Below, in pieces: positions 1 through 14,335 of a stretch of 64,000 nucleotides of DNA. The stretch comes from Alphaproteobacteria bacterium. GTDB lineage: Bacteria > Pseudomonadota > Alphaproteobacteria > Micavibrionales > Micavibrionaceae. The notes beneath the pieces are model-generated. The model ran no database searches. It worked only from the letters and a program-made list of their open reading frames with translations, and had not been told where the DNA came from. Positions within the stretch are counted from its first letter, which is position 1. Each line of letters starts with the position of its first letter. A program made the position numbers and the translations under genes. The stretch lies in NCBI GenBank assembly GCA_002401965.1, contig NVUR01000022.1:23848-87847 (forward strand), read 5' to 3'.

Positions 1-528
1 ACCCATGCACCATTCAGACTCCTAACTTTCGTTGTTTTAACACCATCAATAGCCAAGATATCAACACCATCCAAGTCATGGATATCTGGTAAAAATTTAC
101 GCTGGACATAAGAATTTTCTTTGGTAAATTTATCTTCAAACACAATATGAGTTCCATCTTGCTGTAAAACATCACCAGATTGCATATCATCGATAAGGGC
201 TTTAAGTGCCTCTGGAAAATCCTCATCCCCATTAAGACGCGTCGGATTAAGAAATCCCTACTTTCTGACGATTAAAATACGCTCCTCTTCCGCGATATTA
301 TTATAAAATACCGCACGAACACCTTCTCCAGTCGTCGCCATGCTTGTTGCATGTAACATGATATTTTCATCATGAAGGAATTTCAGAGCCTGCATCGCGG
401 TAATATCATCATCGTAATAATCCCTAATCAGATCAACGGCGACCTGCACGCCCTCATCAGGATTAACCCACCCAGCTCTTATTCAACAACGTCTTTGTAA
501 CTTTAGATGTATCCTCTGAATCACTCAT
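1..528 (-). pseudogene. Degraded hypothetical protein gene, truncated at window edge: one frameshift near 477 and an in-frame TAG at 258-260
   Basis: Minus-strand reading gives MSDSEDTSKVTKTLLNK in one frame, AGWVNPDEGVQVAVDLIRDYYDDDITAMQALKF...ILIVRK in the next, then TAG, then continued coding-like sequence GFLNPTRLNGDEDFPEALKALIDDMQSGDVLQQDGTHIVFEDKFTKENSYVQRKF... in the same frame. Confidence 0.6.
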
Positions 529-675
529 CTCATCCCCTTTTATCACCGTTCTGATTATTCAGGACACTATATATACGCATAAACACCATGTCAATTTTAT
601 GTCAATCTTTGCTTTCTGTTAAGCCTTTTACGGCATACTCTTGAGACTGGCATAAATTTTTATAAAAGAAGCTGC

Positions 676-1671
676 ATGAGTACAGATTTAACACCACCGG
701 ATTTAGAGACACGCTTTCAAGAGCCTGAGGGCTGGCGTTGGCATAATTTCAAACATAAGGGACGTGAATTTCGCTTTGGCACATCTTCCCCCAAAGACAA
801 TGTCCCCGATGCCATTGTTGTCTGCCTGCAAGGGGTTAGAGAATTTTCAGAGAAATATTTCGAGACCGCCCGCTGGTGTAATGCCAATAACATAACATTC
901 TGGACATTTGATTGGGCAGGTCAGGGTAAATCAACGCGCTATCTTTCCAATCCGCAGAAACGCCATGGCGGTAACTTTGCACAAGATGTCGAAGATCTCC
1001 ATTATTTCATCATGGAATATATTAAACATGCCAGCGTCCACACCGATAAAGGGCGTATTCCCATGGCGATGCTCGCCCATTCTATGGGGGCTAACCTCGG
1101 GATGCGATATTTACAACAATATCCTGATACGTTCGAATGCGCCGCGTTCAGCGCGCCCATGATAGGTCTTAAAGTCTTTGAGAAAACACCACAAAGCATC
1201 GCGCAAATGGCAACGACCTTATGTGGTTTATGCGTTGGTCAATCCTACATCCCCCGTGGTGATGATTGGGGAAAGCAAAAGAAACATGCCCGCCTATCCG
1301 CCGATCCAATCAGAAAACTTATTCATAATCAATGGTGCGATACCGATCCCGCTTTGCAATGTGGTGAGGTGACTTTTGGCTGGCTGAGCGCGGCACAGAA
1401 ATCCTGTCGTATCATACAGCAAGAATCATTCGCCTCACAAATACAAACGCCCTGCCTGTTTGGAATACCAGAGAATGAAGATTTGGTAGACAACATTATT
1501 GCAAAAAAAATCATTGGCAACATAGATAACGCCCAAACGATTGATTATCCTGATTCTTTTCATGAAATATTGATGGAAACAGATGAGGTGAGAGATGACT
1601 TCCTCAATAAATTTTACAATTTAATAAAAGAAAACATTATTGATCGACCTGAAACCTTGAAACCTTTTTAA
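676..1671 (+). CDS. Alpha/beta hydrolase (serine aminopeptidase/lysophospholipase-like)
   Basis: 331-aa ORF; FDWAGQGKS and nucleophile-elbow motif AHSMGAN. Confidence 0.85.
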   Translation: MSTDLTPPDLETRFQEPEGWRWHNFKHKGREFRFGTSSPKDNVPDAIVVCLQGVREFSEKYFETARWCNANNITFWTFDWAGQGKSTRYLSNPQKRHGGNFAQDVEDLHYFIMEYIKHASVHTDKGRIPMAMLAHSMGANLGMRYLQQYPDTFECAAFSAPMIGLKVFEKTPQSIAQMATTLCGLCVGQSYIPRGDDWGKQKKHARLSADPIRKLIHNQWCDTDPALQCGEVTFGWLSAAQKSCRIIQQESFASQIQTPCLFGIPENEDLVDNIIAKKIIGNIDNAQTIDYPDSFHEILMETDEVRDDFLNKFYNLIKENIIDRPETLKPF

Positions 1672-1715
1672 GAACAAGGCACAATACCAATTCGTAATAA
1701 CGGGAGAAATAAGTT

Positions 1716-1955
1716 ATGACCGCAGAATTAAACAGAGAACAAATACGTTTGAGCGATAGAATCCTATCATCTCTTGAGCTTGCGCTTGAACAAGGTGATT
1801 ATAAACTTTCCGAGCTTCTAACGCGCGCACTGGAACTGGCGATGACGCGTAACACAGGTGGTGGTGAATTTATTGAACGCCGCGATTATCCGCCCGAGAT
1901 AGAAAGCGCGATGAGCCAACTTCACGATTTACGTGATAAGCAAGACGCCATTTAA
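1716..1955 (+). CDS. Hypothetical protein, 79 aa
   Basis: ORF with upstream GGGAGAAAT RBS-like sequence and a terminator downstream. Confidence 0.6.
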   Translation: MTAELNREQIRLSDRILSSLELALEQGDYKLSELLTRALELAMTRNTGGGEFIERRDYPPEIESAMSQLHDLRDKQDAI

Positions 1956-1981
1956 CAGGCGTATTTCATATTTAAAAAATT

Positions 1982-2010
1982 GGGCGCAAATTTTGCGTCC
2001 TTTTCTTTTG
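1982..2010 (+). terminator. Rho-independent terminator
   Basis: gggcgcaa-att-ttgcgtcc hairpin followed by ttttctttt. Confidence 0.65.
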
Positions 2011-2027
2011 CCTTGCGTTTGATTTAT

Positions 2028-5758
<3,731 letters not shown>

Positions 5759-5792
5759 TTATCGTGTTACTCCATAGTTATGAGACAGAAAT

Positions 5793-6614
5793 TTAATCAG
5801 GCTTCAAAAGCGAATCAAACGTGCGCTCAAGAATGCCGCGATCATCTATAATTTTCTGGCGCTGTGCATCATCCAGTAACGCGTAAGAACGCTCATACCA
5901 TTTACTGCCTGGGTAATTATGCCCCAGCACAGCCGCAACTTGCAAGGCTTCATTACGTAAACCCAAAGTCATATAGGCCTCGACCAAACGATGAAGTGCC
6001 TCTGCAACATGGCTGGTTGTTTGGAAATTTATCACGACAGAGCGAAAGCGATTAATCGACGCATTCACATGACCACGATTCAGATAGTAACGCCCGACAT
6101 CCATTTCTTTACCTGCCAAATGGTCGAACGTCAGGTCACGCTTTAAAGACGCATCACGTGCATATTGACTGTTTGGAAAGCGGCTAATCAACGTATTCAA
6201 TGCTTTAACGGCCTGCACTGTCATATCTTGATCGCGCCTGACATCGGAAATCTGCTCATAAAAACATAAGGCTTTCAAATAATGGGCATAATCCACATCC
6301 TCCGCACCAGGGTGCAACTGGATATAGCGATCAAGAGCAATAACCGCGTCATCATAACGTTGATCCAGATAAGATGAATATGCGCCCATTAATTGCGCGC
6401 GGGCAGACCATTGTGAATAAGGGTGTTGGCGTTCTACTTCTTCGAAGTATTTTGTCGCGTCAACATAATCCTCACTATCCATCGCCGTTTTGGCCTGCTC
6501 ATAAAGTGTTTCCACAGGTGCTGCACCGACTGCAACCTCCTTATTACCACTGCCGGAGCAAGCCGTCAGGGCGCAGATAACAAACGCAGATAAAAGGGGT
6601 TTTCTCAAACACAT
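5793..6614 (-). CDS. bamD: Outer membrane assembly lipoprotein BamD
   Basis: Lipobox LTAC; TPR-like sequence LYEQAKTAMDSEDYVDATKYFEEVERQHPYSQWS. Confidence 0.93.
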   Translation of the reverse strand: MCLRKPLLSAFVICALTACSGSGNKEVAVGAAPVETLYEQAKTAMDSEDYVDATKYFEEVERQHPYSQWSARAQLMGAYSSYLDQRYDDAVIALDRYIQLHPGAEDVDYAHYLKALCFYEQISDVRRDQDMTVQAVKALNTLISRFPNSQYARDASLKRDLTFDHLAGKEMDVGRYYLNRGHVNASINRFRSVVINFQTTSHVAEALHRLVEAYMTLGLRNEALQVAAVLGHNYPGSKWYERSYALLDDAQRQKIIDDRGILERTFDSLLKPD

Positions 6615-6739
6615 AAATTCGCTCCGATTCTAAAATAGATATATGTATAGATAAACGGAACGCACACAAAATGAAAGAGGGTTAGCCCCTCTTTGCGTAA
6701 TCTATCAGGAAAAAAATGAAGTGAATGGGATGCTCTGAC

Positions 6740-7663
6740 TTAAGCGAATGCCAGAACACCTTCACACGGTGCGTGTGTTGTTTGACTTTTCGCAACAGGA
6801 AGGTCAACATATTCCCAGTTGTCATCAGAAGCGAAAAGCGCGTGCAAAATAGCATTATTAATCGCATGACCAGCTTTAACACCATAATAAAGACCAAGTA
6901 TATGCCCACCTGCAAGGTATAAATCACCAATCGCATCCAGCAATTTATGACGAATAAATTCATTCGTAAAACGCAAACCATCGGGGTTCATAACACCGTC
7001 CGTATCAAGGATAATCGCATTATCAAGAGAGCCACCAAGCCCCAGACCTTGGGCGCGCATATATTCTACTTCGTGAAGAAAGCCAAATGTACGCGCCTGC
7101 GCGATATCATGTTTGAAATTACCGTTCACAAGCTGCGTTTCGAATCTTTGATAACCGATATCACCATGGTCAAATTCAATTTCACCAGCAAAAACACAGG
7201 CCTCATCAGGTTTCAAGGTGACGCTTTTGCCATTATCTTCAACGCAAACTTCTTTTAGAACTCTGATCGCACGCTTGGGCAAACTTTGTGTTTTAAGACC
7301 AGCGTCTTCAATCACCTCAAGAAACGGCATAGCACTACCATCCATTGCAGGCACTTCCCCACCATCAATTTCAATTGTCAGATTATCAACACCGCAACCA
7401 CGTAATGCAGACATCAGATGTTCAATTGTACCAACACGCGCACCATTATCATTACCAATGACCGTACAAAGCTGTGTATCAACAACACTGTCCCAACGTG
7501 CGGGAATAACGTTATCGCCTTCGGTGATATCGGTGCGGACAAAAACAATGCCATGATTTTCTTCGGCAGGAATCAAGTGCATCGTAATTTGAGCCCCTGA
7601 ATGCAATCCGATATCACGGATTGTTGCCTTGCTTTGAAGTGTATGCTGCATGTTCTTAATCAT
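6740..7663 (-). CDS. lpxC: UDP-3-O-acyl-N-acetylglucosamine deacetylase LpxC
   Basis: GLHSG, EHLMSAL, ALNN-like sequence, RFTNEFIRHKLLDAIGDLYL; start chosen at MIKNMQHTLQS. Confidence 0.95.
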   Translation of the reverse strand: MIKNMQHTLQSKATIRDIGLHSGAQITMHLIPAEENHGIVFVRTDITEGDNVIPARWDSVVDTQLCTVIGNDNGARVGTIEHLMSALRGCGVDNLTIEIDGGEVPAMDGSAMPFLEVIEDAGLKTQSLPKRAIRVLKEVCVEDNGKSVTLKPDEACVFAGEIEFDHGDIGYQRFETQLVNGNFKHDIAQARTFGFLHEVEYMRAQGLGLGGSLDNAIILDTDGVMNPDGLRFTNEFIRHKLLDAIGDLYLAGGHILGLYYGVKAGHAINNAILHALFASDDNWEYVDLPVAKSQTTHAPCEGVLAFA

Positions 7664-7861
7664 ATAACGATTCTCAATCCTTTTATTCAACATTACGAAT
7701 ATACAAAAAATAATGCACCGCATCAAATCACACTTTGTTGCGGTTTGTTACAATCTCCGCAGATAGCTTTTCTTCTATTCTATTCTAGTTTATTTTATTT
7801 TATTTTTGACACGTATAGCATACGTTAGGATACGAATAACGATGCACAAAGATAAGATAGA

Positions 7862-7892
7862 AAAAAGAGCCCTGAAAATATCAGAGCCCTTC
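7862..7892 (-). terminator. Rho-independent terminator downstream of ftsZ
   Basis: Minus strand AGGGCTCTGA-tatttt-CAGGGCTCT stem with G:U pairs, then TTTTTT. Confidence 0.65.
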
Positions 7893-7915
7893 TTTATCTA
7901 TAGAGGAGGATAAAC

Positions 7916-9700
7916 CTAGTTCGCTTGACGACGAAGAAACGCCGGAATATCAAGCTCATCATCTAAAGACACCGCGGGCTTTCCCGATGGCGCACTAATA
8001 TTCAAACTGCCTTGTACAGGCGAAGATGGCGCAGCAACAGCTTGCTTAATACCGTTATCTGTCGGTGGCAATGATGTTTCAACAACATCACTATCACGCA
8101 AATTCTCAATATGATGCTGCACAGTGCCTGTAATACGTTCAAGCAAGGATGGTGTCCGCGCTTGTTTTTCATGCGATGTAGAGGTTACTGCCTTTGGCGG
8201 ATTTAATTGCAATCCGACAGGAGAAGAAACTTCAACCTCGCTGGGCCTTCCATCAACATGTGCGCCATGGAAACTGGAGATATGTGAACCAATACCATTA
8301 TCAGGAATAGAGGCATCAGGCTCCATCGGTTTTGGCGGAATAAAAGCATTATTATGCATCCGCCCACGTGGAGGCGTTTGCACAGCATCACCTTGTCCAC
8401 CCGAAAATTCAGCCTGCTCAAACATATCAATAGAAGCATCAGAACGAGATAGCTCTGCAGATGCTACCACAACAGGCGATAAGGACGTTGTCTCTACCTG
8501 CTGCTGCACCTCCGATATAGGAGACGGAGCCGTCAGCCCCTGAATTGCTTCACGACCCGATAAAGCTGCAACTGGCCTAGCCTGAACTGCACCACCTAAA
8601 GAAGCAACCGCACTCACCGATGCCGCAGCAACAGCAGGTGGCGTATTCGGAACAGAACGATCAACTGAAGTCTGTAGTTTTTGACCATTGCCACCACTTG
8701 ATGTGCCACCAAATATTTTACCTTTGGACTCTTCATTATCAATGCCCGTGGCAACGATAGAAACTCGCATAAATCCATCCATAGAATCATCAAATGTCGT
8801 ACCAAATATAATATTCGCCGAGGGATCAACTTCATCACGAATACGGTTACACGCCTCATCAACTTCAAACAATGTCATATCGTAACCACCAGTTACATTG
8901 ATAATAACGCCGTTCGCGCCTTGCATGGAGACATCATCAAGCAACGGATTATTAATCGCAGATTCTGCGGCCTCGACAGCACGCTTATCACCTGTCGCTT
9001 CACCCGTACCCATCATCGCTTTACCCATCTGCAACATCGCAGTACGAATATCGGCAAAATCAAGATTAACAATACCAGGGCGAACCATGAGGTCTGTCAC
9101 ACCGCGCACGCCAGATTGTAAAACGGTATCCGCCATTTTAAACCCTTCTGCGAAGGTTGTTTTTTCATTCGCAATACGGAATAGATTTTGATTCGGGATG
9201 ACAATAAGCGTATCAACATATTGTTGCATTTCCTCGATACCTTTTTCGGCCTGCTCCATACGATGCACACCTTCAAAGTGAAATGGCTTCGTTACGACAC
9301 CAACAGTCAAAATGCCTTGCTGGCGACACGCTTTCGCAATAACAGGTGCTGCACCCGTTCCCGTTCCGCCGCCCATACCGCACGTTACGAACGCCATGTT
9401 CGCGCCATCAAGATAACGAAGAACTTCTTCTAAACTTTCTTCTGCGGCGGCTTGACCGATTTCAGGTTTTGACCCTGCACCAAGACCGCCCGTTACATTA
9501 GCACCAAGCTGCACTTTATTTTCTGACAATGAACTTGCCAAGGCTTGAGCATCCGTATTACAGACGAGAAACTCACAGCCATCAAGATTAGACGCAATCA
9601 TGTTATTCACAGCATTTCCACCGGCACCGCCGACGCCAATAACTGCAATTTTAGGGGACATATTTTTAACTTCAGTTGGTTGCATTTTAATATTTATCAT
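7916..9700 (-). CDS. ftsZ: Cell division protein FtsZ
   Basis: 594 aa; [14 protein letters not shown], tubulin signature [13 protein letters not shown], long alphaproteobacterial-type C-terminal linker ending [11 protein letters not shown]. Confidence 0.98.
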   Translation of the reverse strand: MINIKMQPTEVKNMSPKIAVIGVGGAGGNAVNNMIASNLDGCEFLVCNTDAQALASSLSENKVQLGANVTGGLGAGSKPEIGQAAAEESLEEVLRYLDGANMAFVTCGMGGGTGTGAAPVIAKACRQQGILTVGVVTKPFHFEGVHRMEQAEKGIEEMQQYVDTLIVIPNQNLFRIANEKTTFAEGFKMADTVLQSGVRGVTDLMVRPGIVNLDFADIRTAMLQMGKAMMGTGEATGDKRAVEAAESAINNPLLDDVSMQGANGVIINVTGGYDMTLFEVDEACNRIRDEVDPSANIIFGTTFDDSMDGFMRVSIVATGIDNEESKGKIFGGTSSGGNGQKLQTSVDRSVPNTPPAVAAASVSAVASLGGAVQARPVAALSGREAIQGLTAPSPISEVQQQVETTSLSPVVVASAELSRSDASIDMFEQAEFSGGQGDAVQTPPRGRMHNNAFIPPKPMEPDASIPDNGIGSHISSFHGAHVDGRPSEVEVSSPVGLQLNPPKAVTSTSHEKQARTPSLLERITGTVQHHIENLRDSDVVETSLPPTDNGIKQAVAAPSSPVQGSLNISAPSGKPAVSLDDELDIPAFLRRQAN

Positions 9701-9978
9701 AGTTTAGGGAACTCCTAGAAAAAGGGATGTTCGTGGAAGGACAAGTAAAACTCTAAATAATAATAATTCAGATGAACAGGACAAAATACGTTACCCCCAT
9801 TGTTTTCCCCTATATTTTTTAAACAGCAGAAACCAGTAAACTTGAATCACAATCACAGCGACTCAGCATAACCCACACAACTGATTCAGTTTTTAGGAAA
9901 CGACAAACAAAACATATTGAGATAAAATGAAACGCATACAACCGCAATGAATTACTGTGGATAACTTTCGTGAAATAA

Positions 9979-11253
9979 CTACCAATTTTCTTTAAGCCAT
10001 AACTTCGCACGATCAATTATAGAATCTGGTCGTGCCTGCGCCATAATCTCGGCCGGCATTTCATCGATATGCTCTGCCGCATACGTTAATAATCCAGCAA
10101 CAGTAGAAAATGCAGGGCCGCTGACAGCATCAGGAACACCCGTTAAGCGAATGGGCTTACCAAGGCGCACTTGCTTATCAAGGACATGTTCCGCCAAGTC
10201 GCGCATTCCTGTAATCTGACTAGTGCCACCGGTTAGCACAACGCGCCGCCCAACAACTTTATCCAGACCATTATCAACCAACCGACCACGCACCATTTCA
10301 AGGATTTCTTCAATGCGGGGCTGGATAATACCTATCAGGAAAGAGCGCGGAATATGGTTTGGCTCTCCGCGTTCATCCTCGCCCAGACGGGGTACTTCGA
10401 TCATCTCGCCTTCATCCGTGGGAGAGGCCATTGCGCTGCCGTACAAAATCTTAAGACGCTCTGCATGATCCAGCGTTGTGGTCAGACCTTTGGCAATATC
10501 GCTTGTAATGTTCTTACCACCCAAAGGAATAGAATCACAATAAATCATATAACCACTGTGGAAAACCGCAAAAGATGTGACGCCGCCGCCAATATCAATC
10601 ACCGTGCAGCCTAAATCAATTTCATCATCCACCAGAGATGATAAACCGGAGGCATATACGCCTACACACAAAGCCGAGATATCAAGATGGCTGCGCTCTA
10701 TACAGCTGGCCATATTACGCAGGGAAACAGCATCCCCTGTCACCAGATTAATATCAACTTGCATGCTTTCCGCAAACATACCGCGCGGATCGCGAATACC
10801 GTCTTGCCCGTCAATACGGAAAAATGTTGGAATCGTGTGGATCAGCTCCAGATTATCATCAGATTCACGCTCTTGCGCCTTTGCCAAAGCACGGCGCACA
10901 TCATTATCTGTAACATCATGCCCGCCAAGATCGACATTCACACTATGCCCGAAGGAACGCGCATGAATGCCCGAAACATTCACAACAACCTCACGCAGAG
11001 GATAACCCTTCATCACTTCGGCGGCCATATTTTCCGCCGCATGCACGGTTTGACGAATAACGGCTTCGGCAGCGTCCATATCAATAATCGTTGCATTTTT
11101 CACGCCCTGCGATGGACGATGGCCAACACCAACGATTTCAAACGTGCCTTCATCATCAACAATGCGACCAATAAAACACGAGGTTTTGCTGCTGCCTATA
11201 TCCAGCGCAGCAAGCAATGATCCCTTCGGTCTTATCGTTTTTTTGTAACTCAT
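9979..11253 (-). CDS. ftsA: Cell division protein FtsA
   Basis: ALDIGSSKTSCFIGR, VIDIGGGVTSFAVF, VVLTGGTSQITGM; C-terminal amphipathic helix DRAKLWLKENW. Confidence 0.97.
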   Translation of the reverse strand: MSYKKTIRPKGSLLAALDIGSSKTSCFIGRIVDDEGTFEIVGVGHRPSQGVKNATIIDMDAAEAVIRQTVHAAENMAAEVMKGYPLREVVVNVSGIHARSFGHSVNVDLGGHDVTDNDVRRALAKAQERESDDNLELIHTIPTFFRIDGQDGIRDPRGMFAESMQVDINLVTGDAVSLRNMASCIERSHLDISALCVGVYASGLSSLVDDEIDLGCTVIDIGGGVTSFAVFHSGYMIYCDSIPLGGKNITSDIAKGLTTTLDHAERLKILYGSAMASPTDEGEMIEVPRLGEDERGEPNHIPRSFLIGIIQPRIEEILEMVRGRLVDNGLDKVVGRRVVLTGGTSQITGMRDLAEHVLDKQVRLGKPIRLTGVPDAVSGPAFSTVAGLLTYAAEHIDEMPAEIMAQARPDSIIDRAKLWLKENW

Positions 11254-11262
11254 ACTTTCATC

Positions 11263-12177
11263 CTACAGACTGGCACTGGCATCAACGAGGCCTGCTTGAT
11301 AATCCTGAACTTTACCTAATTTCGTGCGAACAATTAACCGCCCTTGATAGCGCGCGTCAATAACCGTAATGGAATCCTTCCCCAGAATATTATCCTGTTC
11401 ATGACGCAACATCATATTACGGATTGCCAAGCCAACGTCCGTTTCCGGCAGCTTTATGCGCTTTCCATCCTGAAGATAGATATCCCAGCGGCGGGTTTCC
11501 ACCAAAACGGCGTGATCGACCAATTGCTTTAGTGCCTGTTCAGCATCTAATAAAGCAAGCAACGCCACTGCCTTTTTAGGTGCGCCCTTCCCACGGATCA
11601 TCAATAGGTTTTTAAAACGCCCGAGATTTTCTTGCGTTAAAACCGCTCCGTTTGAATCAATCAGAGATAACGTCTTACCATTCTTCCACAAAGCCAAGGG
11701 GCGGCGCTCCTCCAGCTTTATATAGATCGTATCGGGCAAGCGACGCTCCACACGCGCGGACTTCACCCAGCCTATTTTCTCGATTTGTGCCTTGGCATCC
11801 GTCGGATCAAATAAGAAGATCGAATCGCCCTTTTCAATATTAATTAAGGCGAGCAAAGCATCAGCATCACTATACTGACGCCCCTCCACCAATATGTTCT
11901 CAACGCGATACCCTGCCTGACCTGCCGCCGCGATTGTTTTATCCTTAACCCAATTTGCCGAATCAGTATCCGCATCACTTAAGAAGAACCAAGCACCGCC
12001 CCAAAGCATAACCATCAGCGCAACACAGATAACCGCCGCGCGCCTGCCCCATAGAGCCAGCACTTCAATAAACCCACCAGATCTTTTAACCGTCCGCTTT
12101 TTCTTCAACGTTGAGCGGCGCGTTCCCTTTGACTTGGACGCGGTGGAAGCTTTTGTCTTTTTCTTCTTTGCAGCCAT
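11263..12177 (-). CDS. ftsQ: Cell division protein FtsQ/DivIB (POTRA domain)
   Basis: Basic N-terminus, single TM, POTRA-like VENILVEGRQYSDADALLALINIEKGDSIF. Confidence 0.9.
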   Translation of the reverse strand: MAAKKKKTKASTASKSKGTRRSTLKKKRTVKRSGGFIEVLALWGRRAAVICVALMVMLWGGAWFFLSDADTDSANWVKDKTIAAAGQAGYRVENILVEGRQYSDADALLALINIEKGDSIFLFDPTDAKAQIEKIGWVKSARVERRLPDTIYIKLEERRPLALWKNGKTLSLIDSNGAVLTQENLGRFKNLLMIRGKGAPKKAVALLALLDAEQALKQLVDHAVLVETRRWDIYLQDGKRIKLPETDVGLAIRNMMLRHEQDNILGKDSITVIDARYQGRLIVRTKLGKVQDYQAGLVDASASL

Positions 12178-12180
12178 GCT

Positions 12181-13431
12181 TTACCCTCTCTTCAGTAGGC
12201 GCGCATCAGCGGGCACAGGGTCATAGGGCAAAGCATGCGCCGTATTTTCTGATATCGCTTCAACAATCATGGAGGTTAACAAATCAGTAAAGAACACAGG
12301 CTCGCCCTTTGATGCTTCCCACAAGAAATATCCTAATGATCCGGGGCAAGGGTTCACCTCATTCATCCAGATTTCATTCGTTTCACTGTTGCCGATAAAA
12401 TCAATACGCGGCGCACCTGTGCCGTCAATCGCCTCAAACAAACGTTGCGTCCAATCGCGGATTTGATTCTCCATCCCTGCCGGCATATCGGGGTTAATCT
12501 CGCGCGTTAGGGATAACATCCCCTCACTGGCCGGAGAAAATGTCTTGTTCCCCGATAATTTATTGCCGCCCTTATCATCACCGCCGGACATATATTTTTG
12601 CTTAAAGTCCAGCAACTCATCACTGGTTTTAGGGCGTTCAACCGCCGAGGTTAAAACGCGCCCCGATACTTTGGAGACCGACACATTATATTCCACCAAA
12701 TTTTGAACAAATGGCTCCGCAATTGCGATGTCATCAAATTCGAATATCGCAGGCAGTAATGCTTTGGCTTCATCCACGTTATTGGCCTTCGCAACACCAA
12801 TGGAGCTGCCCAGATGGGCGGGCTTTAAAATACAAGGGAAACCAACAGGGGCAAGTAATTCGCTCAACTGATCTTCGGGAATTAAATAACCCTGATCAGG
12901 GCGTCTTAGCACGGCGAAATCCAATGTTGGAATATCCAGTGCTTTCAAGAAATATTTGGTTGTTATCTTATCCATCAGAATCGCAGAGGCTTTTGTCCGC
13001 ATCCCCGCATAAGGAATATTGGCCAGCTCAAACAACCCCTGAATATTACCATCCTCACCATATAAACCATGAAAGACAGGCAATGCGATATCAAAATTCA
13101 CAGGCTTTGCCACGCCTAGAAACGGTGTTTTCTTCGGCAATAACACACCGCCGCGCGTACCGTGCACATCCAGTGTCACTTCCGTAACCTTTTTGAGATT
13201 ATCCTCGCTCAGCAAAAAATTCACCCGTTGGCGCAAAACATCACCGATATACCATGCACCACTCGGGGAAATATAAACAGGAAACGCATCATAGAGCGCG
13301 CCGTCTATCGCTTGCAAAACCTGTAGGCCTGAAATCACGCTTACATCATGCTCGGGCGAGCGGCCACCGAAGAAGACAGCAACCTTCTTTTTGTTTATAG
13401 AACCATCATTTAAAGTTTTCGTTTGAGACAT
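12181..13431 (-). CDS. ddl: D-alanine--D-alanine ligase
   Basis: VFFGGRSPEHDVSVISG, ILKPAHLGSSIGV, EVNPCPGSLGYFLWEAS. Confidence 0.95.
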   Translation of the reverse strand: MSQTKTLNDGSINKKKVAVFFGGRSPEHDVSVISGLQVLQAIDGALYDAFPVYISPSGAWYIGDVLRQRVNFLLSEDNLKKVTEVTLDVHGTRGGVLLPKKTPFLGVAKPVNFDIALPVFHGLYGEDGNIQGLFELANIPYAGMRTKASAILMDKITTKYFLKALDIPTLDFAVLRRPDQGYLIPEDQLSELLAPVGFPCILKPAHLGSSIGVAKANNVDEAKALLPAIFEFDDIAIAEPFVQNLVEYNVSVSKVSGRVLTSAVERPKTSDELLDFKQKYMSGGDDKGGNKLSGNKTFSPASEGMLSLTREINPDMPAGMENQIRDWTQRLFEAIDGTGAPRIDFIGNSETNEIWMNEVNPCPGSLGYFLWEASKGEPVFFTDLLTSMIVEAISENTAHALPYDPVPADARLLKRG

Positions 13432-13507
13432 GCGTTTATCATCGTATAAGGGAGTAACTGAATCCTTCTATTTAATCACGAAACAGAGTTTCTTTAAAGG
13501 GGCACAC

Positions 13508-14326
13508 GTGCAAGATTTCCAAATTCATGGCACAAAATTCACGTATCACGCTACAAGCAAGGATTTTACTGATAAAATTCCTTTTAAAAATATTCGTGAA
13601 CAAAATAATGAAGCAAAGAAGCCCATCATAATTTGGGCTCATGGATGGGGGCATACGCATCAAAATTGGCTGCCCCTGATTACGCCTTTGGAACAACAGG
13701 CCGAGCATATCGCGCTTGACCTCCCCGGCTTTGGGCAATCCCCTCCGCCACCTGAAGATTGGGGGACAGAGCATTACGCCGATGCCATTGCCGCTTGGCT
13801 AAAAGATAATAACTTCCCGCCTGTTTTGTGGATCGGGCATTCCTTTGGCTGTCGTGTGGGTTTGCAAATTGCGGCGCGCCACCCCGAATGCATCAAGGCG
13901 ATGAGCTTGATTTCCGGCGCGGGTTTAAAACGCAAACGCTCGCCTCTTAAAAAACTGTATTTCTATATCAGGATAAAGCTGTTTAAGCTGCTAAGAAAAC
14001 GCGTCCCCGAAGGTACGTTTAAAGATAAGCTCATGGCAAAATTCGGCAGTGCGGATTACAAAGATGCAGGCGCGATGCGTAAAGTATTTATCCGCGTGGT
14101 CAATGAAGATTTAACCCCGCAAACACAAGACGTTCAATGCCCTGTCACGCTAATTTATGGCGAGAACGACACAGAAACTCCGGCTGAGTTCGGCACGCGT
14201 CTGAAGCAATTAATCTCAAACTCACAATTACATATCCTGAGTGATCAAGATCATTACAGCGTCCTGCAGAATGGTCGCCATCAAGTTATCAAACTCCTGA
14301 GTGACTTTATCAAAGAAAACGGGTAA
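13508..14326 (+). CDS. Alpha/beta hydrolase
   Basis: IIWAHGWGHTHQNW, nucleophile elbow IGHSFGCRVG, C-terminal DQDHYSV; GTG start at 13508 preferred over 13430, which overlaps the ddl start codon. Confidence 0.85.
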   Translation: MQDFQIHGTKFTYHATSKDFTDKIPFKNIREQNNEAKKPIIIWAHGWGHTHQNWLPLITPLEQQAEHIALDLPGFGQSPPPPEDWGTEHYADAIAAWLKDNNFPPVLWIGHSFGCRVGLQIAARHPECIKAMSLISGAGLKRKRSPLKKLYFYIRIKLFKLLRKRVPEGTFKDKLMAKFGSADYKDAGAMRKVFIRVVNEDLTPQTQDVQCPVTLIYGENDTETPAEFGTRLKQLISNSQLHILSDQDHYSVLQNGRHQVIKLLSDFIKENG

Positions 14327-14335
14327 AAGATAAGC

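Noticed and set aside
14-232. 72-aa minus ORF as a gene
   Set aside because: Met/Leu/Ile-rich out-of-frame reading; the frame continuing from the 258-449 ORF past a TAG is the coding-like one.
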